A stretch of 64,000 nucleotides of DNA from Paraescarpia echinospica (lineage: Eukaryota > Annelida > Polychaeta > Sabellida > Siboglinidae): NCBI GenBank assembly GCA_020002185.1, contig CM034541.1, positions 47,053,207 to 47,117,206 on the forward strand. Direction: 5' to 3'. A program made the translations under genes and the position numbers. The number at the start of each line of letters is the position of its first letter. The first letter of the stretch is position 1. Of this stretch, positions 10,475 to 22,800 are shown piece after piece. The notes under the pieces are model-generated. The model was not told the DNA's origin and did not search any database. It saw nothing but the letters and a program-made list of their open reading frames with translations.

Positions 10475-11470
10475 GATCCGTCCTTAGTCCTGTTTTGTTT
10501 AGCTTATATACATCCTTTTGTTGAGTCTTTACTAATCATAGCGTCAGTCATCACTTGTATGCTGACGACCCATATGTTTCTATATCACGTTCACTGACAA
10601 ATGTACAAGCAAAGCATCTCTATCAATTTTACATAACTGTCTCGTTGACATTTGTGTGGTTGGAAGCGAGTACATCGATGCTAAATCCAGATAAAACTGT
10701 TTTTTTTATTATTGACACAAAACAACATCGAAAAACAGGGTTGTCGACTACTTTCCGGTAAAATTGCTTGGTACTGATACGTCACCACCAGATAACGTTC
10801 CAAATATTGGTGTTCCTTTTGACTGTGATTAAAGCTTTCACCAGTATATTGGTAGACTTCGGGATCATTTGTCTTTACCTGTTGGAAGAATAATGCCTAC
10901 AGTTCTAATTAATAGTCAACTTGACTATTGCAACTGACTGCTACAGAGTATTACTAAAAGGGACTTAGCTAAATTCCAACATGTACATAATTGCTTAGCA
11001 AGCGCGGTACTCAAGACCCTCGTGTTTCACCATCACTTGAACAGTTGCACTGGTTTCTGATTGCGTGTCGAATAAAATTTCAGATGTAGCCTCTATTACA
11101 TATGGAGCCTTTCTGCACAACTGCCACCATATTTTGATATAGTTTCCTGCGTGTTTCGGATAACCTTATGAACCTCACAACTGCTACCTTTCTCACAACA
11201 ATTGTTTCTTCTTAAAACTAAGCTTTCTCGATAACTGCCTCCAAAATCTGGGATGAAAAATAATCTGAAACTACAGCCACCTTTCGTGAACAAACACTCA
11301 AGATTTGTTGTTTTGTTGAATTGTTTGAAAACGCAACCCTTGCTCTAATGACGACTCTTGCGCATCCTTGTTCATGATTTTGTCTAAAGATTCTTGTATG
11401 TTGCGCCTCTTAGCTCAGATTCCAGAGGATGTAGGCGCTATAGACGTTTGCTATCATTACCATTATTATA
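10475..11470 (+). pseudogene. CR1/L2-like LINE, RT C-terminus and 3' end
   Basis: Directly after the (GT)n tract the translation reads SVLSPVLFSLYT, then HLYADD near 10551, a MLNPDKT block, and later INSQLDYCN and KFQHVHNCLA. This is the order of reverse transcriptase palm and thumb of CR1-superfamily LINEs: the GxVLGPxLF turn, the catalytic YADD, LNxxKT, LDYCN, and LQxVQN. Several frameshifts and stops break the frame. The 3' end carries the hairpin (11402-11438) seen in the LINE ends at 46969-47005 and 57367-57403 and finishes in an imperfect ATT run near 11455-11468. It is an old, 5'-truncated copy. Confidence 0.75.
11402..11438 (+). other. LINE 3'-terminal hairpin, copy 1
   Basis: CGCCT at the 5' side pairs with AGGCG at the 3' side, with CTC/GAG pairing inside. 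The same stem occurs with other bases in two further LINE 3' ends of this window. Confidence 0.6.
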
Positions 11471-11859
11471 AGTTCATAATGTTGTCTTCTTGTAAGGCGC
11501 GGGTGAAAACGTGTTTTGACTTGTTAGTGGCCACTATATTATATGTAAGATTAATAATCCCATTGATGTAAATGTGGACAAAAGTATGCCTTTAATTCCT
11601 AGAATTCCCTCTGCTTGAAGATCAACACGGAATTTGCTCATTTGCGGTCTTGATCCCGAACATCCCGTTTCTGTTTTCTGACCCTGATAAAAGTATCCTC
11701 ATTACGACACGGCCACGCCGTCAACCCGCCAGCAGGTAGTTACGTCTACGTTCATATGCACTCACAGCATAAGTGTCGCAGTTCATTTGTTTGCTCAGAA
11801 ATTATTACAAATTTGCCGAAGCGGTACTTTCCCCAAGAAACCAGTAATGTTGACACCTA
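11471..11859. other. Non-coding, no recognisable element
   Basis: Nothing supported beyond short chance frames. Confidence 0.45.
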
Positions 11860-12350
11860 TTCGATCTCATAATCTGTGCCATTTGATTTCTGTATCATCT
11901 ACCCTGAAGTCAGAAGCATAACAGTGAGATGTGCCCGTCGTCGACATCGCCGAGATTAGCGTCAGTTGGACGGATGACACAGCCGCTTCTCCGACGATAA
12001 TGTTGTCGTGCGCCGCGCAATTAGCCAGATTGCTGCATCTGACCCTGGGCAAGGGTCAGGCATCTTCCCGAAAGCTCATCTGCACGCATCTGTTATCCTC
12101 TCGGCCTAAAGGGCGAAGGTCAGAACTCACTTAATTAGCCCATCCTGTGTGTTCCGCTGTCCGCGGGCCTGATTACACGCAGCTGATTTATGTTGGGATT
12201 CACAAATACGCGAGGTCGGCCGATAATTGCTTCATCAAAGGGTTCTCGGATGACAACTACAGGGAAATAGCGACTCGTCTCTCAGATGTCATACAGAGTT
12301 ACCCGGATGTGTCCGCGAGTTATTTGGCTAAATTGTAATTTGCGTACATA
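11860..12350. other. GC-richer single-copy-looking segment, possible conserved non-coding element
   Basis: This stretch has higher GC, no repeat partner in the window and stands out from AT-rich neighbours. It holds short sites such as CTTAATTAG (homeodomain-like) and CAGCTG. The frames across it (about 60-67 codons, both strands) match nothing I know. A regulatory element is only an inference from composition. Confidence 0.25.
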
Positions 12351-12496
12351 TTTGGATTATATTATACTTCCAGTTAAGCTGACGATAGCTCATTAAGATT
12401 ACTTTTTTTTTCGTGTAAGTCTCTTTTAGATCAAAACGTTTATATTATTGAACATATTTAAATAGACTCTACGTCACGCGATTTTTAAAAGCAGTG

Positions 12497-12550
12497 TATG
12501 TGAGTGCGTGTGTGTGTGTGCGTGTGCGTGTGCGTGTGAGCGTGCGGGTG

Positions 12551-12625
<75 letters not shown>

Positions 12626-12627
12626 TT
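12497..12627 (+). repeat. (GT)n/(GTGC)n microsatellite
   Basis: A mixed GT/GTGC run followed by about fifteen GTGC units. Confidence 0.95.
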
Positions 12628-12800
12628 GTATATAAAACATATCAAGGAAAAAACTGCAAAGGCAAAGTGGACATGTCACATAGAAGAAATGAAAGACAAC
12701 AGCTGGACTATCGGAACAACTGAAGACAACCATTAGCCAGAAACAAAGTAAGAGTCACGCCAAATACGGCAAGACAACGTTACCAACTATACACAGGGTG
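12625..12800 (+). pseudogene. RTE-like LINE fragment
   Basis: Immediately after the microsatellite the translation reads KAKWTCHIEEMKDNSWTIG and TTEDNH, then stops. The pattern KWxGHIxRMxDNRWTxRTTEW is typical of the C-terminal end of endonuclease/reverse-transcriptase LINEs. The piece is short and decayed. Confidence 0.55.
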
Positions 12801-14460
12801 GCTATAAATCATCTTATGCCACTCTCTGATTGAAACGATGCATGATACGAATATTGGGATAGGATATGACAAGGTTACCGGAAATGTAAATTATTTTCTT
12901 TGTGCCAATTATTACATTTCACAGTCTTTAGCACAAGTTATCATAATACTATAAACAACAGATATATTACGTAGGCTGCACACGCCGTCTGATAGAACCA
13001 TCTACTATAATCTATCAAAAACTATTTTATTTAACGGTACATTATAAATAATGTATATGTGTATAAGGTCATGCCCATGTTCTGACTTTCACACGCAAAA
13101 TAGACTGAGCTAAACCAAATGAAATAATATTTAAAACGTACGCATTTACCGTATCAAATTATAAAACTCACCAGACGTGATAAGTTTGATTTATCGCGCA
13201 CGAAATTAATCACATAAACTTCGCTGAATGCAACCGAGCCTAAGGCGACTTCCCCCAATATGTCGTTTGACATCAATAGGCCATGTGTGTGTGTAAAACA
13301 AACTCCAACTTTGAAGGAACGATCGAGTATTTAAAATCAATGTTTACGTTCATTTCAATTGCACTCTACTTATACAAACGTCGTCTTCGTGTAGTTAAAA
13401 TAACCTGGCATGAGGCAAGAGTGAAAAAGTTGACATCTGAGCGAGGGGAACGCCAAGAGAATTATATTTCTGTCAGCGAGTATCTGATGTAACGACGCCA
13501 TTGTTTCGCCTCTCCCATTTATCATATGGTTGTCAAACCATGCGTGGGGCGGCGTATCTAACGGCACATATGATATATGAGTTCGGCATATCGATAACAC
13601 AGATGTGACGATAAACAGCTGCCTAGGCTGGTCACGTGTGTGCCCTGTTAGCACTCCCAATCGACTCGATCAGAATATTACGTGCAATGAGCGACGAATC
13701 GGTCCGGTGCGCAGTGATAACGCCGCTGAAAAGGTGCAGGCGTCTAGCGTTAACCCGACCCGGACGCGGCAGAGATTTTCGTCGACCAGCTTTGCCATTT
13801 CTGAAATGGATACTGTGGGGTATGCTGTAAAGTTGACGCGATGGCGTTTGGAAGGGGACTTTTGTTTGGCCTTATCAAAAGTATTGCTTTGTTTGTCAGG
13901 CGTATGCGAGTCACCGAAGTGCAGTTGTTGTGAGGTGTATTCACGTTACCCGTCTGCATAGACGTTACAAAAACACCTCTGAAAGTAATTGACGCAAACA
14001 ATGTCCCAGTGTGGTTATTGTTAACTGACAGTGGTGTCAGTAAACGTACACCGATGTATTCTGTTAAATTCGCTTACAATTTGCTAAGGCCCCTCTGAAT
14101 ATTCTAGGTTTGAAGGGAATTATAAATAGTTATAAATTAACAATTAATAAATTTAGCATTATTGATTATGCAATGTGGAAATTATTTTAACACACCAATT
14201 CCATTTTAATGCAACAATTTCTGATTGTTTGCATCCTTCACGTTCCGTAATATGTATTCTCTATATTACAGAAATACTTATAATATTATGTTATATTCTA
14301 GGAATAAGAAATATTTATATTCCAACAGCTTGACCGTGTGTTTTAATGTATACGCACTATTTAGGTATTATTTGATTGTTATTTTTAAATGTTCACGTGA
14401 CATTCGTAGGGAAATGTTAAAATTTTAAAAAGGGTTTTTCATAAAACACACATTTTGTAG
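12801..14460. other. Non-coding, no recognisable element
   Basis: Mostly AT-rich. A GC-richer patch at about 13600-13830 has a 118-codon plus-strand frame (13605-13961) with no recognisable family. I would not call it a gene. Confidence 0.45.
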
Positions 14461-14461
14461 A

Positions 14462-14463
14462 TA

Positions 14464-14501
<38 letters not shown>

Positions 14502-14534
14502 TATATATATATATATATAAATATATATATATAT
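14462..14534. repeat. (AT)n microsatellite with palindromic AATATT interruptions
   Basis: Two (AT)n runs separated by ATAATATTAT. Self-complementary. Confidence 0.95.
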
Positions 14535-14900
14535 TAATTCGCTGACTTTGGATCATTGTAACTGAATATCCACCGAGGCGTCGAGGTCCACTCGCCTCTG
14601 TCTTATTCCACTTGGTTCCTTGGTCCAGTGACCTCTGTCTACCATTTTTGTAATTTGTATTACAGAAAGCACAACGGTAGTTATTAAGAGTTATTTTATT
14701 ATTTTTACCATGCTATTTTTTTCAATATGGTGTTTCTCCTACCTTGGAGATGTTAGTGTTCATATCAAGACGACTTCACTGCAATGGTGATAACTGGTGC
14801 AAGAGGTTTGATGATTCATGGATGGGTGGATGATAGTGTTCATTAACTTTGATTGAGCACTCTGAAATCTTGGCATATTTTGAATGCGAAAATATCACTG
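14535..14900. other. Non-coding, no recognisable element
   Basis: No supported feature; it may be decayed 3' sequence of the LINE fragment at 14901-15434. Confidence 0.4.
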
Positions 14901-15434
14901 CTATGGTCCCCCGTCTGTTGGCTCCTGGGTGAGCAGGATAATTGACCTGTTCTCTATCAACACCATCGTCATTATCGGTCGGCCGGGGCGTGAGCATAGT
15001 TTAACAATTTCCATACGAGTCAGGTTCATCAGAGATGGAAGGCCTGACTCTTCAACATCAAGGTTTTCGCTGCTAAGCTTCGTGTATGTTTTCTTCTGTT
15101 TCCCTGGGCTTTTCGTTCCGCGTGTAGGTGTCCACAAGATGAATATTGACACTGGTTCTTCTGCGTTATGATAGCAATGGCTGGCTCGTTGGAAGCGCCT
15201 CATGCGAATCTTGTTTGTAAGTTTGTCTACATCTACATAAAGTTCTTTGTTGGTAAGCATATTGCTCCAGTTGATATTTAGGTATTTCCTTAACACTCTG
15301 GTGTATGTCCCATCCATTTCCATTTTCTTTTCTGTTCTTACACCGTGATCTTCTCTTAAAAACAGCATCGTGAATATAAAACTATCCCAGCTCGTTTTTG
15401 CGAATTTCTCCTGCCTTGCACGTACGTGGGACAA
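14901..15434 (-). pseudogene. RTE/endonuclease-RT LINE, C-terminal fragment (177-codon open frame)
   Basis: The frame reads FTMLFLREDHGVRTEKKM, then MDGTYTRVLRKYLNINW, LTNKELYVDV and RMRRFQRASHC with FILWTP further on. This matches the order seen after the RT thumb in many invertebrate LINEs: LLYGSExW, K..LDGxYTRMLR, LNxxW, TNxxLYG, RRxxLAGHC and LVLWxP. The first half is well conserved; after about residue 130 the resemblance fades, probably by a shift or divergence. The reverse transcriptase core itself is absent. It stays open by chance or because the copy is fairly young. It is a 5'-truncated retrotransposon, not a host gene. Confidence 0.72.
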
Positions 15435-16250
15435 ACATAGAATGTGTGAGTGGTCTTAGTTATTTAGCAGTTACATTGAATGATCGTTTACGTTGACAAA
15501 ACCATATAAACAAAGTAGGTCCTACCTAATGAAGTCAGTCAAACCAATGGATTTACCCAAAAAATTGTGTTAATATATTATCCATAATAAATTATGGAAT
15601 ATTAGTTTGGGGTATCAAGAATACAGACTTGTTATTCAAACTCCAAAACAATTACTTTGATCGTCAACTCTCCTCGCACAAACCTAAACGTTACCCACAA
15701 TGCCATGTTTATATAAAAAACACAACCACACCATATCATTGCATATACATGTTGTAAATGTTATGCACATGTTGTAATTTTTACAACGTCTGCACCAGTA
15801 TTACGATGAGATTGCTCCTTCTAATTCTTTAACTTTCATATAGAGCGTGTATGTATTTTGTATGTCTTGATGTATGTTCAAATTTGCTAATTAATCATGT
15901 GCTGCATATGACATGACTTAGCATTTGACAACGGCAAGTGAAGTATTTAAAAACGCTCTTTTCATGCGACATTTCTAACGACTTTCATGTAATAGAATTG
16001 TTCTATGTTATCCAAGAAAGATGGAAACCAATTCCATAACAAAATTGCGTAAGATATGTTATGAAAAATATATATGTCATACATTCAGCTTTCAGTTACT
16101 TTAATTCTCTACGCTGTTTTGTTGGTTTTACATAGGTAAAAATAGTTGGATTGTCAATAGGTCATTGGCTTCTTTGACCGCATGACGTTTGTCTTCTGGG
16201 CTTTCGATTGCTGTCTTGTTAAATAAACAGTCAAACACAAGGAAAGACGA
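15435..16250. other. Non-coding, no recognisable element
   Basis: AT-rich, no frame or repeat supported. Confidence 0.5.
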
Positions 16251-17030
16251 CGACATTAATACTCCATATTAATAATATTATGTATAGGTATAGGCATACG
16301 TAGGACATATCTCTCGAAATAGTCATGTTTTTCCGATTTAAAACTAGTGCCTGTGCTTACAAGGCGAAACAAGTCTGCGAAGAAGTACGTATTAAAATCG
16401 CTGGACGGGCGCTTCGTTGGGAATAGCATAATGGTGCCCATATCGCACACAAGGTCACGTTTCATTAACACGAATTATGCCCTAAATCCGCTGTATCCGG
16501 CGTTTCCGTATGGGATCAAACGCTGCGTCTGCCCCAACACTTGCCATACGTGAACCCGCGTCACGACACAATTGGCGTTCCGGTTAATTTTGTTTACCGA
16601 AACAGTTCTCGGAAGGTACGCAGCACCCCGTTGCGGATTAATAATTCACGCTCATCTCCGCTGGCGTTCGCGTGATCCGCCTTGATTACCTTTCCCTGTT
16701 TGTGACCCCGCCGTGCTCCCGTTCTGCCCTCTTGGCCCCGACGACGAACTGTTGCATGCTCTGCGCACGCGCCGTCGCCCCAAGACGCCTAGAGCGCCCC
16801 CTTGAGTCGCGACGCACGCGGTCGCGGTTAGAACATCGCCTCATTGAGTGGTCACGTGTACAAACGCTGCACGCGCGCTGGCACACTGACCCGCGCGTCG
16901 GAGACAGATTTATTGGGTCTTCGCTGAATTTCCGTAACACCTGTCGACTTTCACGTGATCTACCTGTTTCTTTGGCGTGTAATTCGTTTTCGTGTCTGAG
17001 TAGAATTTGGGTATGACATTCTTGTCAGCG
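16251..17030. other. GC- and CpG-rich single-copy-looking stretch
   Basis: 16340-16990 is clearly GC-rich with many CpG, unlike its surroundings. It has frames on both strands (16672-17016 plus, 16686-16940 minus) but none with a known domain. A CpG-rich regulatory region or an unrecognised exon are both possible. Confidence 0.3.
16793..16806 (-). promoter_or_regulatory. CTCF-like motif
   Basis: Minus strand reads CTCAAGGGGGCGCT; the AGGGGGCGC core fits CTCF, the base before AG does not. Motif match only. Confidence 0.2.
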
Positions 17031-17749
17031 AGCAATTGATCGTTTTTGAGCGTAGATGCGTGATGCGCCAAACTTCCTTTAATTTTCAGGCAGGAGTTCT
17101 ATTGCATATCAGGTCACATGCATTTTTTTTCGTCACACGTATCAAACAATATTACAAATAAAACTAATATTTGTAAGCTAGTAATAATAATAATCACGGG
17201 TTATTAAAACTTCTTCATGAACCCGAGTTGGGACGCGCATCCAAGCCAAATATTAATGATAATGAAGTCTTGAGTAAATGAAAATTGTGCTAAGATTAGC
17301 GAGCAACGCAGCCAGAACCCTATAGAGTGCTACAACAATAGTAATTCGTTGTTTTTCATCGGCTAACATCGTTCAAACCGAACCAGAGAGCAACAATTAA
17401 CATAGAACGCTACAGCGACCATTTCATCTGGAGTGTGGGAGAACTTGTCACGTCATCTCACGGAACGAACGCTAAGCATTAGAGATTGAAGTTACCGACG
17501 CTGTCATTTACGACTAATTATAGAATACATTTCAATTGAGATTACATCATAATTACCGGTTGCAAAACGGATATCTCCTTTCCTCTTAAACAACGATCGT
17601 TTGCATGCTTCCTACGCCCGAGTACATAGAAAGATGGAAGTTTTGCTTCAACTGTAAAAAAACGTCGGCGGTAAGACACAACCGTATCAATCATCGACGC
17701 AAATCAATTATGGCACGAAAAATGCACGTAAAGGCAGAATGTTGTTTGA
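17031..17749. other. Non-coding, no recognisable element
   Basis: AT-rich unique-looking sequence. Confidence 0.5.
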
Positions 17750-18200
17750 ACATGACGGCGCCGAGGTCACGATATGTCTGACCCGACGGCGACTTTCATG
17801 GCAGGTCATTCGTGACAGGCGGCAGGGGCGTGCGGCGGGGAGGTAGCGGGTCAGGGGTCTCCTCTTGTGTTGCGTGTATTTTGTTAATTAATTAACCCGC
17901 CTGATGATGCGCATTCATTTCGGGGTTATGGTATCAGACTTTCGACGAAGCGCCAATTGTAGGTGGAAATGAGGACCAGTGACCCGTGATAGTTCGGGCC
18001 GCCGTGCCGTCAAAGGGACAGCGTCGGCAGCGCCTTCGGCAGATGGAATAGCAGACGGTGAGCTTGTTCCACGAGAATAGTCGAGTCTTTCCTCCGGGGT
18101 CGCCCCGATCAGCGAGATCACCTCCGCCTGGTGTCATTGCCCCGAGCCGGGTCGCCCCGTCTTGACTTCAATCTTAGAGTGGATACCGCGGTCAAAGAAC
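17750..18200. promoter_or_regulatory. Candidate conserved non-coding / regulatory segment
   Basis: A GC-rich block encloses the palindromic TTAATTAATTAA at 17884, a classic homeodomain-type core, followed by GATGATGCGCATTCATTT. No repeat partner and no known protein are seen. The regulatory reading is inference from composition and motifs. Confidence 0.25.
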
Positions 18201-18228
18201 ACGATTATTAATACCGCAAAACAGGAGC

Positions 18229-18545
18229 GCGATGGCGCGGTGTTTAGAGCAGCGCATTCTCAGTCAAGAGATTCCGGGTTTCAATCCTCTAGTTGCCCTT
18301 TCAAACCTTAGATAACATCGTTCATTCCGCGTTCAGTTATGCAGCTGTATGATTGAGTACTTTTCTATAGATCGTTGCGAATATATGTGTTCGGGTAGTC
18401 TTCCCGCAGTAAATACAGCGTGGCTGAAATCTTCCCAGAGAAGTCAAGACGGTGTTCGATTAAACAGGTCTGCCAGGGAGTGAAGCGCACACCGCGATTT
18501 GAGCAGTCCTGAGGACTGGAAACGGCGCTATGCATTAAATTAGCT
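18229..18545 (+). repeat. tRNA-derived SINE, near full length
   Basis: The head has an A box around TGGCGCGGTGTTTAGAGC and a degenerate B box GGTTTCAATCC. The body carries AGTCTTCCCGCAGTAAAT, CTGCCAGGGAGTGAAG and GAGCAGTCCTGAGGACTGG and ends GGCGCTATGCATTAAATT. The same blocks in the same order are in the copies at 22556, 32705 (minus) and 40741. It is about 315 bases long, suitable for a pol III transcript moved by a LINE. Confidence 0.75.
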
Positions 18546-18708
18546 TTACTTGTTTACTTTACTCATATCGTGAACAAAATTAATATATTTGTAGTAGTCA
18601 ACGCTAGCTAGTTTGTAAGTGTTTAAGTGTACAATGAAGCTAAGTTTTGAAAGAATACTTTGTGGGTATACAGTTCGCCAACAGGGTGCATTTCTATGCT
18701 CGAATTTG

Positions 18709-19027
18709 TGAACATAAAGGCGAAATCTTATGATGAACATTGTGAGTTTTATGGTTGTGAATATCGCATGCCTACACGGCTTCAACTTGCACATCCAACG
18801 CCCAGTTGCCTTCTGTTGTGTTTGTGCGGCCATTGACTTCAACAACCATTGTCTTATGGAAACCTGCAGCCAACTGATTACATTGACTGCAGTGCCAAGC
18901 AGGCCTAGACCAAGACAATACAGCCAGGCAGAATTATGGCAGAGTATATACCATAAGTCAGGAGACTCCCGTTAAGGCATTTAAATTCCGCTGCCACGAG
19001 AGCCACCTTAAATAATAATTATAATGT
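18709..19027 (+). repeat. Dispersed repeat R1, copy 2
   Basis: Second copy of 9811-10126. The differences are scattered substitutions plus a small indel near 18925, where copy 1 has AGCTGGCAGAATTTT and copy 2 AGCCAGGCAGAATTA. It also ends in TAATTATAATGTGTCTG followed by TCTG and GT repeats. Confidence 0.75.
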
Positions 19028-19619
<592 letters not shown>

Positions 19620-21960
19620 CAGGATAATTGACGTTTATCGTCCTCCATCAAAGCTTATATCAACGGCATATTTTTTGCACGCAAGAGTGTGATGACGTAC
19701 TAGACAATACTGTGCATACTGGTGACCGACTACTTATCGTGGGCGATTTCACCTTTCATGTAGACGACCCTACCAATAAAGAGGCTTCAAACTTCTTGGA
19801 TCTACTAAATTCCTATAATTTAACTCATCTTATGACAGCAACCACACGCCGACGCGGCCGCACACTTGACCTCGTTGTTATCAGATCATCTGAGGACAAT
19901 ATGACTGACGTCTTCGTGCAAGACAGTGTACTGTCTGATATGTGATCATTTTCCTTTTCATTACTGCCTACCAGTGAATAAACCTAAGCTGAAGAAGAAG
20001 GTGATCACATACCGGATATACAGACACACACACATTCAAGAAAGACACACAAAAGTCAATGCTACATTTGATATATGTACCTGACCTACCGCTAGGTGAA
20101 GTTGTTGAGCAGTACAAGAGTGTCCTAGCAACACTCCTGGACACGCACGCTCCAGCCCAACAACGCAGTGTGGTTATGCGACCACAACCAGCTTGGTATA
20201 ATGCTGCTATCCTGGAGGCCAAGAGGGTTCGCAGGACAGCAGAGAGAAATTATCAGGAAACCGGACTTGTTGTGCATCTTCAGATAAACGGCGTGAATTG
20301 GCCAGGCTGATAGACAACGCCATGAAACAGTGCTTCATCCAAAAGGTCATTAATCGGCTGATCCATCGCAACTCTCCGAGCTTCCTACCCAATCATGACA
20401 CTCCTGTCGAGTTGGCGGACAGATTCGCAGATTTCTTCCCTCACAAGATCACTAAGATACGCAACGACTTGTCACAGGTGCGAGATCACCAGCTGGACTT
20501 ACATGAACTGGCTTCACCTGATGAGTATATCACCTGCAGTTTGTCAGAATTCACCCCTGCTCAGAAACTGAGATCAGGAAATTGGCCGTACAATCTCCTT
20601 CAAAGTCATGCGGCTAAAATGTGGCTTTTGAAAGACAATCCCGATGAATTGTTGCAGGTGTTGATTCAAATTGTAAACCGTTCCATGTCATCGGGGATTG
20701 TATCTGACTCGTTGAAGGAGGCCTTGGTGACCGTTGTGCTGAAAAAGAACAATTTTGATCCCGAGCTACCGAAGACCGTCCGACCAGTGTCGAATCTACC
20801 ATTCATCTCCAAGCTGATAGAACGTGCAATGGCATGTTGACTCAACACCTACATGTCTGAACACGGCTTGCACGAGATTCTCCAGTCAGCCTACAAGAAA
20901 CACCACAGTACTGAAACAACCCTCCTCCGGATCAGCAACGTTGTGCTCCGCGCCATGGACAGCAAGAAATGTGCTCTCCTAGTGCTACTCGACATGTCCA
21001 CAGCGTTCGATACAGCGGACCATTTAGTGCTCCTCTCCAGATTGCATACCAGACTGGGCATCTGTGGGACAACCCTCTCGTGGTTCAGGTCGTACCTAAC
21101 CAATAGAAAGCAGTCAGTTCTCATCCAGGAGGCATCATGCAACTGTCAGCGTCTGGACTTTGGAGTATCCCAGGGCTCTGTGCTGGGGCCTATACTGTTT
21201 TTGTCTACACTCTACCGCTGGGGGATATCATGCGTCGACACAACATTGAGTTTCACCTGTACGCAAATGACAGCCAACTGCTGCTCACCTTTAACCCCGC
21301 ATCTTCCCAGTCAGCGCTTGACGCTATGGAGAGGTGCATCTTCCCAATCAGCGCTTGACGCTATGGAGAGGTGCATCTTCCCAGTGAGCGCTTGACGCTA
21401 TGGAGAGGGGCATCTTCCCAGTGAGCGCTTGACGCTATGGGGAGGTGCATCTTACCAGTGAGCGCTTGACGCTATGGAGAGGTGCATCTTCCCAGTCAGC
21501 GCTTGACGCTATGGAGAGGTGCATCTTCCCAATCAGCGCTTGACGCTATGGAGAGGTGCATCTTCCCAATCAGCGCTTGACGCTATGGAGGGGTGCATCA
21601 CCGAGGTCAAGATATGGATGGCTTGAAACTTCCTAAAACTGAATGATAACAAAACGGAGTTCGTTGCGGTTGGTTCTAACGGGCTAAAGCAGCCGTGACA
21701 GACATCTCCGTTGGGGAGAGCATTATCCCGGCAACATTGAAAGCGAGGAATATTGGCGCAATTATTGACTCAAACTACGAACTGCAGGCACATGTCAGCA
21801 TGGTGTGTTGGTCAACTTACTACCATCTCCGGAGCATCGGGAAGATCCGAACATATCTGGATGTGAGTACGGCCCAGATAGCCACCCACGCCCTCGTCAC
21901 GTCAGAACTGGACTACTTGAATGGACTGCTGCGTGGCCTTCCTGTAACACTATTTTTATT
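19620..21960 (+). pseudogene. CR1/L2-like LINE, endonuclease and reverse transcriptase, broken
   Basis: The first part reads RLLIVGDFTFHVDD and TRRRGRTLDLVV, the GDFNxH and TLDLV blocks of an APE endonuclease. The linker continues to KTVRPVSNLPFISKLIERAM (RT start), a stop at 20838-20840, then QSAYKKHHSTETTLL, LVLLDMSTAFDTADH and GVSQGSVLGPILF. A frameshift near 21200 leads to YANDSQ, where the catalytic YADD should be, so one metal-binding aspartate is replaced by asparagine. A 37-bp tandem repeat (21309-21600) interrupts the coding region. The frame resumes with NFLKLNDNKTEFV and ALVTSELDYLNGLL and is lost near 21955 before the 3' end. It is inactive several times over. Confidence 0.8.
21309..21600 (+). 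repeat. 37-bp minisatellite inside the LINE coding region
   Basis: About eight units of AGCGCTTGACGCTATGGAGA plus GGTGCATCTTCCCA(A/G)TC. Start points recur every 37 bases (21312, 21349, 21386, 21423, 21460, 21497, 21534, 21571). The single-copy parent is the LINE's SALDAMERCI stretch. Because 37 is not a multiple of three, each copy shifts the frame. Confidence 0.93.
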
Positions 21961-22555
21961 GGTAATTGCTAGTTTGGTGGAGGGAATTTGTTAATTTTTT
22001 TAATTTGCCAGAATTGTTGGATTGTTACGATGATGCCAGTGTCGGGTTCATTAAGCAGTCATTAATAAGTTGCCTAATGTGAACTGTACATTGTTTGCTC
22101 CGCATGTGAGTAATTAAAATGACATTAGTAAACAGATCAATCACGCCGGGGATGGATACAACCGATACAGTTATAGATAGCTGGCTGTAGGATGCTTCAA
22201 ATTACTTCTATTTTCCTGGCGGGATGGTCTTAAACGTTACACAAATCATTATCTGACAATGTATGGAACACGATTGTGTCTGGACACAGATAATATTTCC
22301 TTGTTGGTAAATACTGCGTGTTCCATAAATTCGTATGGTGCAGATACGCCAGGAACGAGAGAGCACAGAGTAGGAAGTAAATCTTTCACTCGTCAATGTG
22401 CAAGACATTGTTTGTGCAATAGGCCGTATCACGAGTCAAGTTGGTCTTTTTAAGAGATGCAATTAAACTAAGCACCGTGACGTGTTGTGTTAATTATGAA
22501 ATACACATTTTACATTTCAAGGGCAGTAGCACGGTATTTATAATTTCGTTCAGTC
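21961..22555. other. Non-coding, no recognisable element
   Basis: AT-rich sequence without a supported feature. Confidence 0.5.
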
Positions 22556-22800
22556 ACCTTGCTTCAGTTTACTGAGCTGGATGATTGAGTGTCTGGCTCT
22601 AGAAACTGGTGGATATAATTATATAGTATGTGAACGAAAAGTCTTCCCGCAGTAGCTGAACGTGGAATTGCTCCATTAGAAGCCGAGCTGGTTTAGGAAT
22701 GATCAGGTCTGCTATACACGGTCAAGTCAAAGCGTTTTGGGCGGCCATTTAATGTCTGGATACCGCGCTGCATATGAACTATAAGAACTACCAAACATAG
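22556..22800 (+). repeat. tRNA-derived SINE, 3' part, running into the satellite
   Basis: Blocks CTTCAGTTTACTGAGCTGG, AGTCTTCCCGCAGTAGCT and CTGGATACCGCGCTGCAT match the SINEs at 18229 and 40741 in order. The terminal TATAAGAACTACC corresponds to the SINE end ATAAGAACTTACC and is also part of every satellite unit that follows. Confidence 0.65.
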
